The position numbers were made by a program, and so were the translations under genes. The notes under the pieces are model-generated. The model saw only the letters and a program-made list of their open reading frames with translations. It was not told where the DNA came from and did not search any database. From an uncultured Bacteroidales bacterium (GTDB lineage Bacteria > Bacteroidota > Bacteroidia > Bacteroidales > Paludibacteraceae), in the NCBI GenBank assembly GCA_946414805.1, contig CAMKPZ010000001.1:186001-250000 (forward strand): 64,000 bases of DNA, in the 5' to 3' direction. Positions 8,856 to 17,423 of the stretch are shown here, in pieces. Position 1 is the first letter of the stretch, and every line of letters starts with the position of its first letter.

Positions 8856-9950
8856 TTATACGATCTTGGCAGGCTGCAGTTTCTCGCGGATACGGATATA
8901 GATAACCGTCTCTTTCTTGGCGAAAGGTGTCTGTACGTACCCCATACCGATGCCTGTTTTCGTATTCGGCAGCATGATACCGGAGGTCACGTGCCCGATA
9001 GTGTTGCCCGCTTCGTCGCATATCTCATAGCCGTTGCGCGGGATAGCACGGTCGAGGCACTCGAAATGCACCAGTTTGCGCTTCACGCCTTCGGCTTTCT
9101 GCTGTTTGAGGTAATCGCGGTCGATGAAGTCTTTGGCGTCTAATTTCGTGATCCACCCTAATCCTGCCTCCAGAGGAGAAGTGGTGTCGTCTATGTCGTG
9201 TCCGTAGAGACAGTACCATTTCTCCAGACGCAGGCTGTCGCGTGCGCCGAGACCGATAGGAGCCAGACCGAACGGTTTGCCCACTTCGAAGAGTGCGTCC
9301 CAGATCTGCTTGCCTTTTTCGGCAGGGAAATAAAGCTCGAATCCTCCGGCGCCGGTATAACCGGTGTTCGAGAGGATCACGCCCTGCACTCCGGCAAAAC
9401 TCCACTCGCGGAAAGCGTAGTAGTCGATTGATTTGAGATCCGCATCGGTCAGCAGTTGCAGCAGTTCGGTTGCTTTGGGACCCTGTACCGCCAACTGACC
9501 ATAACGCTCACTCGCGTTCTCTAAAGAAACATCTTCCCAATTATTAATTTTTAATTTTTCATTTTTAATTTTGTTGATCCATGCCCAGTCTTTGTCTATG
9601 TTGCCGGCGTTGACAACTAACAGATATTTGGTGGTCGAGTACTTGTAGATGATCAGGTCGTCTACGATACCGCCTTTGCCGTTCGGCATGCAGGTGTACT
9701 GCGCCTTGCCGGCTGCGATCACAGAGAGGTCGTTGGTGGTGATATATTGCAGGAAATCCAGGGCTTTCTCGCCTTTTACCCAGAATTCACCCATGTGGCT
9801 CACATCGAAGACACCTACGCCTTCGCGTACGATCATGTGCTCCCGGTTGATACCCGTAGGGTACTGGATCGGCATATTGAAGCCTGCGAACTCTGCCATC
9901 TTTGCGCCCAGCGCAATGTGGATGTCTGTAAACGGTGTTGTTTTTAACAT
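8856..9950 (-). CDS. gcvT: Aminomethyltransferase (glycine cleavage system T protein)
   Basis: 364 aa. It transfers the methylene unit of the aminomethyl-lipoyl H protein to tetrahydrofolate, releasing ammonia. Family hallmarks: [24 protein letters not shown] at the N-terminus (first 30 residues, given in part), [17 protein letters not shown], and [16 protein letters not shown]. No gcvH or gcvP is adjacent, so the system is dispersed. Odd feature: in place of the usual connecting loop before QLAVQGPKA, residues about 128-140 read [13 protein letters not shown], encoded by an AATTTTTAATTTTT-type word array (9540-9573) that matches the intergenic array at 11696-11757. Confidence 0.96.
   Translation of the reverse strand: MLKTTPFTDIHIALGAKMAEFAGFNMPIQYPTGINREHMIVREGVGVFDVSHMGEFWVKGEKALDFLQYITTNDLSVIAAGKAQYTCMPNGKGGIVDDLIIYKYSTTKYLLVVNAGNIDKDWAWINKIKNEKLKINNWEDVSLENASERYGQLAVQGPKATELLQLLTDADLKSIDYYAFREWSFAGVQGVILSNTGYTGAGGFELYFPAEKGKQIWDALFEVGKPFGLAPIGLGARDSLRLEKWYCLYGHDIDDTTSPLEAGLGWITKLDAKDFIDRDYLKQQKAEGVKRKLVHFECLDRAIPRNGYEICDEAGNTIGHVTSGIMLPNTKTGIGMGYVQTPFAKKETVIYIRIREKLQPAKIV
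9540..9573. repeat. AATTTTTAATTTTT word array inside gcvT
   Basis: Reads as attattaatttttaatttt and on, an AT-only word array in an otherwise GC-rich gene. It is translated in frame as Lys/Asn/Ile-rich sequence. The same word fills the gap at 11696-11757. Confidence 0.8.
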
Positions 9951-9971
9951 AATATGGTTGTTGTTTTTCGT

Positions 9972-11150
9972 TTATTTCACTCTTTTGACGATCTCGAGTA
10001 TGACCTCGCATGCTTTTTCCAGAGACGGAACAGGCAGATACTCGTAGCGGCTGTGGAAATTCTCGCCTCCGGCGAAGATATTCGGGCACGGCAGTCCTTC
10101 GAAACTCAGTCTTGCGCCGTCCGTTCCTCCCCGGATCGGTTTGATCACCGGCGTCACGCCCACCGCTTTCATTGCCTCTTCGGCTAAATCCACAATGTGC
10201 ATCACCGGTTCGATCTTCTCGCGCATGTTGTAGTACTGGTCGCGTATCTCTATCTCCGCCGTTCCTTCGCCGTATTCGGTGTTGATCTTGCGGACAAGGT
10301 GCTCCAGTTCGCGCTTGCGGTATTCAAAGAGCGTGCGGTCGTGGTCGCGGATGATATAACTGAGCGTTGTCTCTTCCACGGTACCGTTCATGCCGACCAG
10401 ATGGTAGAAACCCTCGTAGCCCTGAGTGTGTTCCGGCGTCTGGAACCGCGGAAGCATTACGGCTATCTGGTAGGCGATACGCATGGAGTTACGCATCTTA
10501 TGGTATGCCGTACCGGGGTGTACGTTGAGACCGTGTACACGGATCTTGCAGGAGGCGGCGTTGAAGTTCTCGAACTCCAGTTCGCCGATCGCTCCGCCGT
10601 CCATCGTATAGGCGAAATCCGCTCCGAAAGCCTTCACGTCGAAGTGATCCGCGCCCTGACCGATCTCTTCGTCCGGCGTGAAACCGATGCGTATCTTGCC
10701 GTGCTTGATTTCCGGGTGTTGGATCAGGTACTCCATCGCCGTCACGATCTCCGCTATTCCCGCTTTGTCGTCAGCGCCGAGCAGCGTAGTGGTGTCCGTC
10801 ACGATAATGTCCTGACCGGCGTACCGGGGATCGATATAATCGCGCTCTTCCGCCTTGACGACAGATGCTTTCACGTGCTTGCCGCTTGCGTCCGGCGAGG
10901 TGTCCATATGGGCGATAAAACCGATCACGGGGATCTGACAGCCGACTGCTGGAGACTGATTGCTCTCCAGCGTCGCCATGATATAGCCGTTCCGGTCCAG
11001 CGTCACTTCCTGCAGTCCGATCCGGCGTAACTCGTCCGCCAGATAACGGGCAAACTCCATCTGCCCGGGGGTGGAGGGAGTCATGCCGGTGTTCTCGTCG
11101 CTCGTGGTGCAGAACGACACGTATTTCAGAAAACGATTGACTATTTCCAT
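9972..11150 (-). CDS. pepT: Peptidase T (tripeptide aminopeptidase, M20B)
   Basis: 392 aa from the ATG at 11148-11150; the frame extends 8 codons further but the family begins [13 protein letters not shown], as here. The zinc ligands are visible: HMDTSPD near residue 80, DDKAG near 140 and DEEIGQG near 175. It cleaves the N-terminal residue from tripeptides in the cytosol. The stretch before IGFIAHMDT carries an insertion (about [12 protein letters not shown]) encoded by a CAGTC/CAGCAGTC-rich word at about 10938-10972, likely another case of short-word expansion. It is followed 22 bases on by gcvT. Confidence 0.95.
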   Translation of the reverse strand: MEIVNRFLKYVSFCTTSDENTGMTPSTPGQMEFARYLADELRRIGLQEVTLDRNGYIMATLESNQSPAVGCQIPVIGFIAHMDTSPDASGKHVKASVVKAEERDYIDPRYAGQDIIVTDTTTLLGADDKAGIAEIVTAMEYLIQHPEIKHGKIRIGFTPDEEIGQGADHFDVKAFGADFAYTMDGGAIGELEFENFNAASCKIRVHGLNVHPGTAYHKMRNSMRIAYQIAVMLPRFQTPEHTQGYEGFYHLVGMNGTVEETTLSYIIRDHDRTLFEYRKRELEHLVRKINTEYGEGTAEIEIRDQYYNMREKIEPVMHIVDLAEEAMKAVGVTPVIKPIRGGTDGARLSFEGLPCPNIFAGGENFHSRYEYLPVPSLEKACEVILEIVKRVK

Positions 11151-11151
11151 C

Positions 11152-11688
11152 TTATTTTCCGCTGAATGCGCCAAGCAAAGAACTCAGTGCGCCTGCATAC
11201 TGCGCTGCGGTGTTGGCATAACCGGCAGCGGTGGAAGCGGTGCTCTGTGCCTGCGTCTGGGCGTTCTGCACGGCCTCGCTGTTCTTCACCATATCTACCA
11301 GACTGTTGGTGACGGTCTGTACGTTGTTCTGCGTCACCAGACCCAGGGACGAAGCGATCATGCCCTTGCCGAACTCTTTCAGGTAGGTCTTGTCTTTGTA
11401 GTTCTCTTTCAGTCCTTCGCAGCTGGACACCAGCGACATGGTGTTCATGATGTTTTGCATGTTCTTGTAGTTGAACTTGTTGCCGTCGGCTTTGTACTGG
11501 GCATAGAGAGCCTGAAGGGCTGTTCCCGCTCCCTGTCCTGCGCTTACGGCGGTGTTAGCCGTCTGCGTGGCCGTTGCCGTCGTCTGACTGCTGACGGCTG
11601 AACTCTGATTGTTACTGGTACTGTTCTTCATAAATCCGCAGCCGGTCATCATCAGCACCGCTGCTGTCATCAAAATCACTTTTTTCAT
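11152..11688 (-). CDS. Small outer-membrane lipoprotein of unknown function
   Basis: 178 aa from the second ATG (11686-11688); an in-frame ATG three codons earlier is also possible. Lipobox LMMTGC gives a mature Cys near residue 17, followed by a Ser/Thr/Gln-rich linker ([15 protein letters not shown]) that would tether it to the membrane. The body holds a conserved-looking core [23 protein letters not shown] stretch and an Ala/Thr/Gln-rich tail. I do not recognise a domain. Its stop is one base before the pepT start, so the two may be co-transcribed. Confidence 0.8.
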   Translation of the reverse strand: MKKVILMTAAVLMMTGCGFMKNSTSNNQSSAVSSQTTATATQTANTAVSAGQGAGTALQALYAQYKADGNKFNYKNMQNIMNTMSLVSSCEGLKENYKDKTYLKEFGKGMIASSLGLVTQNNVQTVTNSLVDMVKNSEAVQNAQTQAQSTASTAAGYANTAAQYAGALSSLLGAFSGK

Positions 11689-11695
11689 ATTACCC

Positions 11696-11757
11696 AAATT
11701 TTTAATTTTTAATTTTTAATTCTTAATTTTTAATTCGTAATTTTTAATTTTTAATTC
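11696..11757. repeat. AATTTTTAATT word array between lipoprotein and dehydrogenase genes
   Basis: About nine tandem, slightly varied copies of taatttt/taattct/taattcg. The last unit (aattcac) contains the TGA stop codon of the dehydrogenase gene on the minus strand, so the array fills the gap right up to the coding boundary. Confidence 0.85.
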
Positions 11758-12745
11758 ACAAAACAACATTCATTCCCTGAAGGTCGTTTTGTATGAATGC
11801 AAGGATATTCCCGCAAACATTCTCGCACATGGCTATCCGTCCTTCCCGGGTGCCGGTGCCGGTGTGCGGAGAGAGCACCACGTTCTCCAGTCGCAGCAGT
11901 TCCTTGCTGATCTGCGGCTCGTGCTCGTATACATCCATAGCCGCTCCGGCGATGATGCCGCTTTGGAGCGCTTCCACCAACGCAGCCTCGTCCACGTGCG
12001 CGCCGCGCGCGGTGTTAATAAGGTATGCGCTGCGTTTCATCATCCCTAACTCCGGCTTGCTGATTATATGATGCACCTCCGGCGTGTAGGGCAGGTTCAG
12101 AGACACGAAATCGGAGTCCTGCAGCAGCCTCTGGAAATCCGCATATTCCGCCTGACGGATCACTTCCGTCCGCCAGTCCGAGGGCGGAAGGCCGGCGGCT
12201 GAAAGCTTTCTCCTGTTATGATAGATCACTTTCATTCCGCTTGCTATCGCCCGGCGTGCCAGCGCCTGACCGATCCGCCCCATTCCGATGATACCCAAGG
12301 TCTTGCCGTACAGCGAGTGGCTCAGGTTGCGCATCACACCGAATCCCTCAAAGGAACTGACTTCTGAAAGCTGGCTTCTGACGGCACGGTCAAACTCGCT
12401 CACTCTCCGTGCGATGTCGGTCATCAGCGCAAAAGCCAACTCCGCCGTGGGTTCCACTACCGGCTCCGGCGTGTTCGTCACCCGTATCCCGTGTGCGCGG
12501 CAGGCGTCCAGATCAATGTTATTGTAGCCGGCGCCGAAATTGGCGATCAGACGCAACCGCGGCATCGCTTCGATCATCTCACGCGGCACGCGGCAGTCAA
12601 ACGTGCTTACCAGCACCTCCGCCTCCTGCCAGTCACCGCTCTCCGATGACCCGTCACCGTTCACCGATACCCAGTCCTCCATGCCGCGCTCGGCAAGGAG
12701 CCTGAATCCTTCTCTCGGTAACTCTGTGGTAAAAGCGATCTTCAT
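11756..12745 (-). CDS. D-isomer specific 2-hydroxyacid dehydrogenase
   Basis: 329 aa from the ATG at 12743-12745; the frame is open further upstream but the promoter at 12776-12806 excludes it. NAD-binding motif GIIGMGRIGQALARRA near residue 160, catalytic block NTARGAHVDEAAL near 245 and the His-containing LSPHTGTGTREGR near 295 define the family (glyoxylate/hydroxypyruvate reductase-like). The substrate is not certain. The segment SVNGDGSSESGDWQ (about 27-40) is encoded by an expanded CGGTGACGGGTCATCGG word (about 12637-12690) and looks like an inserted loop. It is divergent from an AraC regulator that may control it. Confidence 0.92.
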   Translation of the reverse strand: MKIAFTTELPREGFRLLAERGMEDWVSVNGDGSSESGDWQEAEVLVSTFDCRVPREMIEAMPRLRLIANFGAGYNNIDLDACRAHGIRVTNTPEPVVEPTAELAFALMTDIARRVSEFDRAVRSQLSEVSSFEGFGVMRNLSHSLYGKTLGIIGMGRIGQALARRAIASGMKVIYHNRRKLSAAGLPPSDWRTEVIRQAEYADFQRLLQDSDFVSLNLPYTPEVHHIISKPELGMMKRSAYLINTARGAHVDEAALVEALQSGIIAGAAMDVYEHEPQISKELLRLENVVLSPHTGTGTREGRIAMCENVCGNILAFIQNDLQGMNVVL

Positions 12746-12775
12746 GTTCTTACGGCTCAAAACCCTTTGCGACTG

Positions 12776-12806
12776 CAAAGGTAGTACTTTTTTTGCACAT
12801 ACGCAA
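12776..12806 (-). promoter_or_regulatory. Promoter of the 2-hydroxyacid dehydrogenase
   Basis: Minus strand TTG (12806-12804), 20 bases, TACCTTTG (12783-12776). Its -33 end lies 37 bases from the -33 end of the divergent AraC promoter. Confidence 0.85.
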
Positions 12807-12843
12807 GTTTTTGGCGAGATTTTTAAAAAATAGAATAATTTAT

Positions 12844-12874
12844 TTGCACATTCGGAATTATTGTAGTACCTTTG
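12844..12874 (+). promoter_or_regulatory. Promoter of the AraC-family regulator
   Basis: TTG (12844-12846), 20 bases, TACCTTTG (12867-12874). It places the transcript start near 12881, which excludes the in-frame ATG at 12872 as a start codon. Confidence 0.85.
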
Positions 12875-12916
12875 CACCCGCGTTCGGCTACCAATACGCA
12901 AGCGTTTACAGCAGTT

Positions 12917-13726
12917 ATGCAACCGATAGAAACAGCGGACATATTATCCTCGGACCTTCAACTCGGGCATACGGGTTACCTGACGCACGCCTTGTGTCTG
13001 CAAGGCACGGCAACGCTTCTTTTCAACGGCGCGGCGCACCCTCTTCAGCCGGGCGATTGCGTCATCATACAGCGCAGCGAGTCTGCCCGGATCGCCGGTG
13101 CAAGTCCCGATTTCCGGACTCTCACCGTCTATGTCACGCCGGAGTTTGTCCAGATGGCTATGCCGCTCTCTAACTACGGCACGCGGGGACACATGATGCT
13201 CTTCAACGATCCGGTCATGCACCTCAACCCGCGGCAGCAGGAGCGCTGCAGAGAGAATATGCTCTACGTGCGTACGCGATGCGCGGAGGTGAACCACCGT
13301 TTTTATCTGGATCTCACCCTCAATGCCGTCCAGGGCATGATCATCGATTTCTTTGATTTCCATGCCGGGATCTACGACGGGAAGAACGATCTGACCCATC
13401 CGAACGCCCGCCTCATGAACCGTTTCATAGATATGTTGGAGCGCGGAGACTACCGCACGCACAGGGATATAACCTACTATGCCGCCAACCTCTGCGTCAC
13501 TCCCAAATATCTCTCCGAGACCTGCAAGTCCGTCAGCGGCTGCGGAGCGGCCTACTGGATCAACCGCTACGCATCGGTGGAGATCTCACGCCTTCTGCGT
13601 GACCGCTCCCTGACTCTTGCCGACATCGCTTTCCGTTTCGATTTCTCTTCCACCGCCTATCTCAGCCGTTATATCCGCCAGAACCTCGGCGTCTCCGCCT
13701 CCGAAATCAGAGGCGGAGAGAAATAA
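12917..13726 (+). CDS. AraC family transcriptional regulator
   Basis: 269 aa from the ATG at 12917, chosen because the promoter lies over the earlier ATG. The N-terminal half carries a cupin-like sensor (LCLQGTATLLFNGAAHPLQPGDCV). The C-terminal double HTH spans about residues 175-265, with the second helix pair in SLTLADIAFRFDFSSTAYLSRYIRQNLG. Divergently transcribed from the dehydrogenase gene with back-to-back promoters, so regulation of that gene is likely. The effector is unknown. Confidence 0.92.
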   Translation: MQPIETADILSSDLQLGHTGYLTHALCLQGTATLLFNGAAHPLQPGDCVIIQRSESARIAGASPDFRTLTVYVTPEFVQMAMPLSNYGTRGHMMLFNDPVMHLNPRQQERCRENMLYVRTRCAEVNHRFYLDLTLNAVQGMIIDFFDFHAGIYDGKNDLTHPNARLMNRFIDMLERGDYRTHRDITYYAANLCVTPKYLSETCKSVSGCGAAYWINRYASVEISRLLRDRSLTLADIAFRFDFSSTAYLSRYIRQNLGVSASEIRGGEK

Positions 13727-13941
13727 AAGCAGATAGAAAAGGGCAAACAGAACAAAAGATATACGATTATTAAGATTTGCCTGATCACGACTTAACCACG
13801 ACTTGCCCTCGACTTAACCACGACTCGCACCCGACTCTAATTCGGGCTGTTTTTGGGCAAAAAAGTATACGATTATTAAGATTCTCTATATTTTTCACGA
13901 AAAGGAAAGACGGCTGCAATCGCAAAAAATCATGCAAATTC
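13727..13941. repeat. Non-coding gap with direct repeats
   Basis: Holds an 18-bp direct repeat, tatacgattattaagatt, at 13760-13777 and 13866-13883. Between the two copies is a run of near-copies of cgacttaaccacgactt and cgactcgcacccgactc. No open frame with support lies here. The gap ends at the mnmE promoter. Confidence 0.8.
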
Positions 13942-13972
13942 TTGCATATATGAAAAAAAAGCAGTAATTTTG
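13942..13972 (+). promoter_or_regulatory. Promoter of the mnmE-yicC-gmk-nadD operon
   Basis: TTGCATA at 13942, 20 bases after TTG, then TAATTTTG (13965-13972). The leader is short, with the mnmE ATG at 13989. Confidence 0.85.
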
Positions 13973-13988
13973 CAGGCAAAATTGAGCA

Positions 13989-15359
13989 ATGAAGACGATT
14001 TGTGCCATTAGTACGCCGTACGGCTCGGGCGGCATAGCCGTCCTGCGTGTCTCGGGAGAGGAGAGTATCCGTATCACGGATACGCTCTTCCGCAGCCGTG
14101 CACCTCTGGCGGAAGCCAAAGGCGGAACGGTGCATTACGGACGGATAGCGAGAGACGGCGAGGTGCTGGACGAGGTGCTGTGCTCGGTGTTCCGTGCACC
14201 CCGTTCGTTCACGGGCGAAGACACGGTAGAGATAGCCTGTCACGGCAGTCTCTATATCCAGCAGACCCTGCTCCAGTGGCTCATTGACGCCGGCTGCCGC
14301 GCCGCCGAACCCGGAGAGTTCACACGGCGGGCGTTTATGAACGGGAAGATGGATCTGGCTCAGGCGGAGGCCGTCGCGGATCTGATCGCCTCGCAGAGCA
14401 AGGCGGAGAAAGATCTGGCGCTGAGCCAACTGCGCGGAGCGGTGTCCGGCGAACTGAACACACTGCGCGAACGGCTGCTGCATTTCACTTCGCTCGTGGA
14501 ACTGGAGCTTGATTTTGCCGACCATGAGGACTTGGTGTTCGCCGACCGCAGCGAACTGACCGCTCTGGCTGACGGGATCGAGACCAAGCTGCAGGCGCTG
14601 ACCGACTCTTTCCGGACGGGTAACGCGATCCGGAACGGCATCTCCGTAGCGATCATCGGCGCACCCAACACAGGCAAATCGACGCTGCTCAACGCCCTCC
14701 TGGGGGAGCAGCGCGCGATCGTGAGCGATATTCAGGGCACTACGCGTGACACGATAGAAGACACACTCGTGATGGACGGGATACTCTTCCGTCTGACCGA
14801 TACCGCCGGCATCCGCGAGACGGACGACCGTCTGGAGCAGATGGGCGTCGAACGCAGCCGTAAAGCCGCCGGAAAGGCGCAGATCGTCGTGCAAGTGGAC
14901 GAGCCGTCAGCGATAGGCAAGCCGTCAGACTTCAGCCATCAGCAAGGTCAGACCTGCTTCAGCCCACAGCAAGCGGTGATCCACGTGATCAACAAGGCGG
15001 ATCTGTACCCTGCCGGCGAACGGAGTGAGCGGTCTGAATTCTGCCGGCGCAGCGGTCTTATCCTCATCTCCGCCAAAAACGGCGAGACGGAACCGCTGCG
15101 GCGCGAACTGGTGCGGGTGGCGAAAGAAGGAATGAACCCCTCCGCCGTCATGCTCTCCAATGCACGCCATTACGAAGCGGTGTGCAGGGCGCACGAAGCG
15201 ATAGAAAGGGTGCAGCAAGGGCTGCAGGACGGCTTGTCCGGCGAACTGCTCTCCATGGATCTGCAGGACTGCCTCGCCGCTCTGGGCGAAGTGACAGGAC
15301 AGATCACCAACACCGAAGTACTCAACAATATTTTCAGCAAATTCTGTATAGGCAAATGA
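13989..15359 (+). CDS. mnmE: tRNA modification GTPase MnmE (TrmE)
   Basis: 456 aa. With MnmG it installs cmnm5U34 in tRNA wobble positions. N-terminal folate-binding domain ([23 protein letters not shown]), central G domain with GAPNTGKST (P-loop, about 222-230), [12 protein letters not shown] and NKAD, and the C-terminal FCIGK. Odd feature: between the switch regions and NKAD the G domain carries an insertion (about residues 305-328) encoded by repeated CCGTCAG/CTTCAGC words at 14902-14972. Its stop overlaps the yicC ATG (ATGA). Confidence 0.97.
   Translation: MKTICAISTPYGSGGIAVLRVSGEESIRITDTLFRSRAPLAEAKGGTVHYGRIARDGEVLDEVLCSVFRAPRSFTGEDTVEIACHGSLYIQQTLLQWLIDAGCRAAEPGEFTRRAFMNGKMDLAQAEAVADLIASQSKAEKDLALSQLRGAVSGELNTLRERLLHFTSLVELELDFADHEDLVFADRSELTALADGIETKLQALTDSFRTGNAIRNGISVAIIGAPNTGKSTLLNALLGEQRAIVSDIQGTTRDTIEDTLVMDGILFRLTDTAGIRETDDRLEQMGVERSRKAAGKAQIVVQVDEPSAIGKPSDFSHQQGQTCFSPQQAVIHVINKADLYPAGERSERSEFCRRSGLILISAKNGETEPLRRELVRVAKEGMNPSAVMLSNARHYEAVCRAHEAIERVQQGLQDGLSGELLSMDLQDCLAALGEVTGQITNTEVLNNIFSKFCIGK
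14902..14972. repeat. CCGTCAG/CTTCAGC word expansion inside mnmE
   Basis: Repeats of gccgtcag, cttcagc and catcagc in frame with mnmE. The same words occur as a tighter array in the next gene (15555-15596). Confidence 0.7.
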
Positions 15360-16258
15360 TATTATCCATGACCGGTTATGGCAGATCCGAAAGCCAGTTC
15401 CGCGGACGCAAACTGATTTGCGAGATCCGCTCCCTGAATTCCAAATCCGTAGATATGAGCGTCCGTCTGAGCGGCGCGCTGCGCAGCCGTGAACTCGACC
15501 TGCGCAACCAAGTGACCCGCAGGGTGGAGCGCGGCAAGATAGATCTGGCGGTCTGTGAGCCGTCAGCCTTCAGCCTTCAGCCGTCAGCCTTCAGTCCTAT
15601 CAACTGGGCGGCGGCCAAAGAGTACGCCCGTCAGTACGGTGAGCAGTTCGGTCTGCCCGTTCCGGACGAAGTGATGGCGGCTATACTCCGGCTGCCGGAA
15701 GTGACGAAGGCGCAGGAAGACACCTCGGATCTGACGGAAGACGAATGGACGGAGGTGCAGGAACTGGTGGAGCGTGCGCTGGACGGCTTCGTCGCTTTCC
15801 GCACGCAGGAAGGCGCTGCCCTGCAAGCCATGTTCACCGAGAAACTGGACGGCATCGCTTCGCTCCTTGCACAGGTGGAACCGTTTGAGAAAGGACGCGT
15901 GGCGAAGATACGCGAACGGCTGGAGCAGAACCTCGCCCAACTCTCCGCGGAGACACAGGCGCAGACCGACCGTAACCGGCTGGAGCAGGAGATGATCTAT
16001 TATCTCGAGAAACTCGATATAACCGAGGAGAAAGTGCGTCTCACCAATCATATCAAGTATTTCCGCGAGACGATGGCAGGGGACAACACTCTGCCCTCAG
16101 CCGGAGTAGGGAAGAAACTCGGATTCATCGCCCAGGAGATGGGACGCGAGATCAACACACTCGGCTCCAAATCCAACCAATCGGAGATGCAGATCATTGT
16201 GGTGAAGATGAAAGACATTCTCGAACAGATCAAAGAACAAGTTCTCAACGTGCTATGA
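15356..16258 (+). CDS. YicC family endoribonuclease-type protein
   Basis: 300 aa. The start [12 protein letters not shown] and the C-terminal GREINTLGSKSNQSEMQ...VKMKDILEQIKEQVLNVL block are diagnostic for YicC (YicC_N plus DUF1732). YicC proteins have been linked to RNA turnover in other bacteria. The ATG overlaps the mnmE stop, and its own TGA overlaps the gmk ATG, so translation is coupled on both sides. Residues about 66-82 (EPSAFSLQPSAFSP) come from tandem copies of cagcctt/ccgtcag (15555-15596), an in-frame word expansion inside a conserved protein. Confidence 0.95.
   Translation: MILSMTGYGRSESQFRGRKLICEIRSLNSKSVDMSVRLSGALRSRELDLRNQVTRRVERGKIDLAVCEPSAFSLQPSAFSPINWAAAKEYARQYGEQFGLPVPDEVMAAILRLPEVTKAQEDTSDLTEDEWTEVQELVERALDGFVAFRTQEGAALQAMFTEKLDGIASLLAQVEPFEKGRVAKIRERLEQNLAQLSAETQAQTDRNRLEQEMIYYLEKLDITEEKVRLTNHIKYFRETMAGDNTLPSAGVGKKLGFIAQEMGREINTLGSKSNQSEMQIIVVKMKDILEQIKEQVLNVL
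15555..15596. repeat. Tandem CAGCCTT/CCGTCAG array inside yicC
   Basis: ccgtcagcctt cagcctt cag ccgtcagcctt cag: two long and one short copy in a row. In frame, giving PSAFSLQPSAFSP. Confidence 0.85.
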
Positions 16259-16809
16259 TATATATCTTCTGTGCGCCGTCCGGAAGCGGCAAATCGACCA
16301 TGGTGAAGCACCTGCTCACCGAACATCCGGATCTCTTCGAACTCTCCGTGTCGTGTACCACCCGTCCTCCCAGAGGGCAGGAAGTACACGGGCGCGAGTA
16401 TTATTTCATCTCCGTAGAGGAGTTCCGGAAACGGATCGAGAACAACGATTTCGTAGAGTACCAGCAGGTCTATGAAGGCCTTTATTACGGCACGCTCAAG
16501 AAGGAGATCGACCGCATAGAGGCGGCAGGAAAGCAGGTGCTCTTCGATGTCGATGTGAAGGGCGGAATCAACCTCAAGAAGATCCTGGGCGACAAAGCGG
16601 TATCCGTCTTCATCTGTCCGCCTTCGGTTGACGAGTTGCGCAAACGGCTTGTCGGACGCGGAGACACCAGCGCGGAGATGATCGAGAAACGGCTTGCCAA
16701 GGCGGAGGAGGAACTGTCCTACAAGCCTTGTTTCGACCGCGTGGTGGTCAATGACGATCTCCGCCACGCCTTCGAGCAGTTGGATGCGATCATTGATGAA
16801 ACCAAATAA
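16255..16809 (+). CDS. gmk: Guanylate kinase
   Basis: 184 aa. Phosphorylates GMP to GDP with ATP. P-loop APSGSGKST at residues 7-15, GMP-binding block SCTTRPPRGQEVHGREYYF near 34-52 and DVDVKGG near 97. The ATG overlaps the yicC stop (ATGA). The order yicC-gmk-nadD is well known in Bacteroidetes. Complete and unremarkable. Confidence 0.97.
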   Translation: MIYIFCAPSGSGKSTMVKHLLTEHPDLFELSVSCTTRPPRGQEVHGREYYFISVEEFRKRIENNDFVEYQQVYEGLYYGTLKKEIDRIEAAGKQVLFDVDVKGGINLKKILGDKAVSVFICPPSVDELRKRLVGRGDTSAEMIEKRLAKAEEELSYKPCFDRVVVNDDLRHAFEQLDAIIDETK

Positions 16810-16816
16810 CAGTTTG

Positions 16817-16844
16817 ACTCTTTAACTCTTTAACTCTTTAACGG
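16817..16844. repeat. ACTCTTTA tandem words between gmk and nadD
   Basis: gactctttaactctttaact and a third copy fill the 37-bp gap. They are one of many short-word arrays in gene gaps here. Confidence 0.75.
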
Positions 16845-16846
16845 CG

Positions 16847-17395
16847 ATGCGGCGCATCGGCATATACGGCGGCAGTTTCAATCCCGTGCATTTCGGTCAC
16901 GTAGGGTTGGCGCGATGGGTGGTGGAGCACACCGACCTGGACGAGTTATGGCTGCTGGTGACGCCTAACAACCCGCTCAAGCCTGCCGGAATGCTTGCGC
17001 CGGAGCAGGAGCGGCTGGCGGCAGTACGCGAAGCAATACGCGGTATACCGCACCTCAAGGCCTCGGATTTCGAGTTCTCGCTGCCCCGTCCGTCCTACAC
17101 GGCGAACACCCTGCGCGAGTTGCGGAAGGCCTATCCGGAGGACACGTTCACCCTCGTGATAGGAGAGGATAATCTGGATATCTTCAGCCGCTGGCGCGAA
17201 TACGGGTATATTCTGGCGAACTACCGCATTTTCGTCTATCCGCGCCACGCTGGTCACACCGCCTCCCAATCATGCGGAGCAAGCGGTCTCACAGGCTGTA
17301 CGCTGCCGGTCAAGGAAATGGTCTTCCTCTCCGACGCTCCGTATTTCGATATATCGTCCACACGGATACGTGCACAACAAAACGAATCCAAATAA
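16847..17395 (+). CDS. nadD: Nicotinate-nucleotide adenylyltransferase
   Basis: 182 aa. Transfers AMP from ATP to nicotinate mononucleotide in NAD synthesis. Nucleotidyltransferase signature GGSFNPVHFGH at 8-18 and the C-terminal ISSTRIR at about 170-176. The middle contains GEDNLDIFSRW. The stretch HTASQSCGASGLTGCTLP before KEMVFLSDAP looks longer than usual and may be a repeat-derived insertion. Last gene of the mnmE operon. Confidence 0.96.
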   Translation: MRRIGIYGGSFNPVHFGHVGLARWVVEHTDLDELWLLVTPNNPLKPAGMLAPEQERLAAVREAIRGIPHLKASDFEFSLPRPSYTANTLRELRKAYPEDTFTLVIGEDNLDIFSRWREYGYILANYRIFVYPRHAGHTASQSCGASGLTGCTLPVKEMVFLSDAPYFDISSTRIRAQQNESK

Positions 17396-17423
17396 TCTAC
17401 TAACCCTAAAAAACAACCGTAGT

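Noticed and set aside
12872..12916. Upstream ATG of the AraC gene as start
   Set aside because: It lies within the -7 box and before the expected transcript start.
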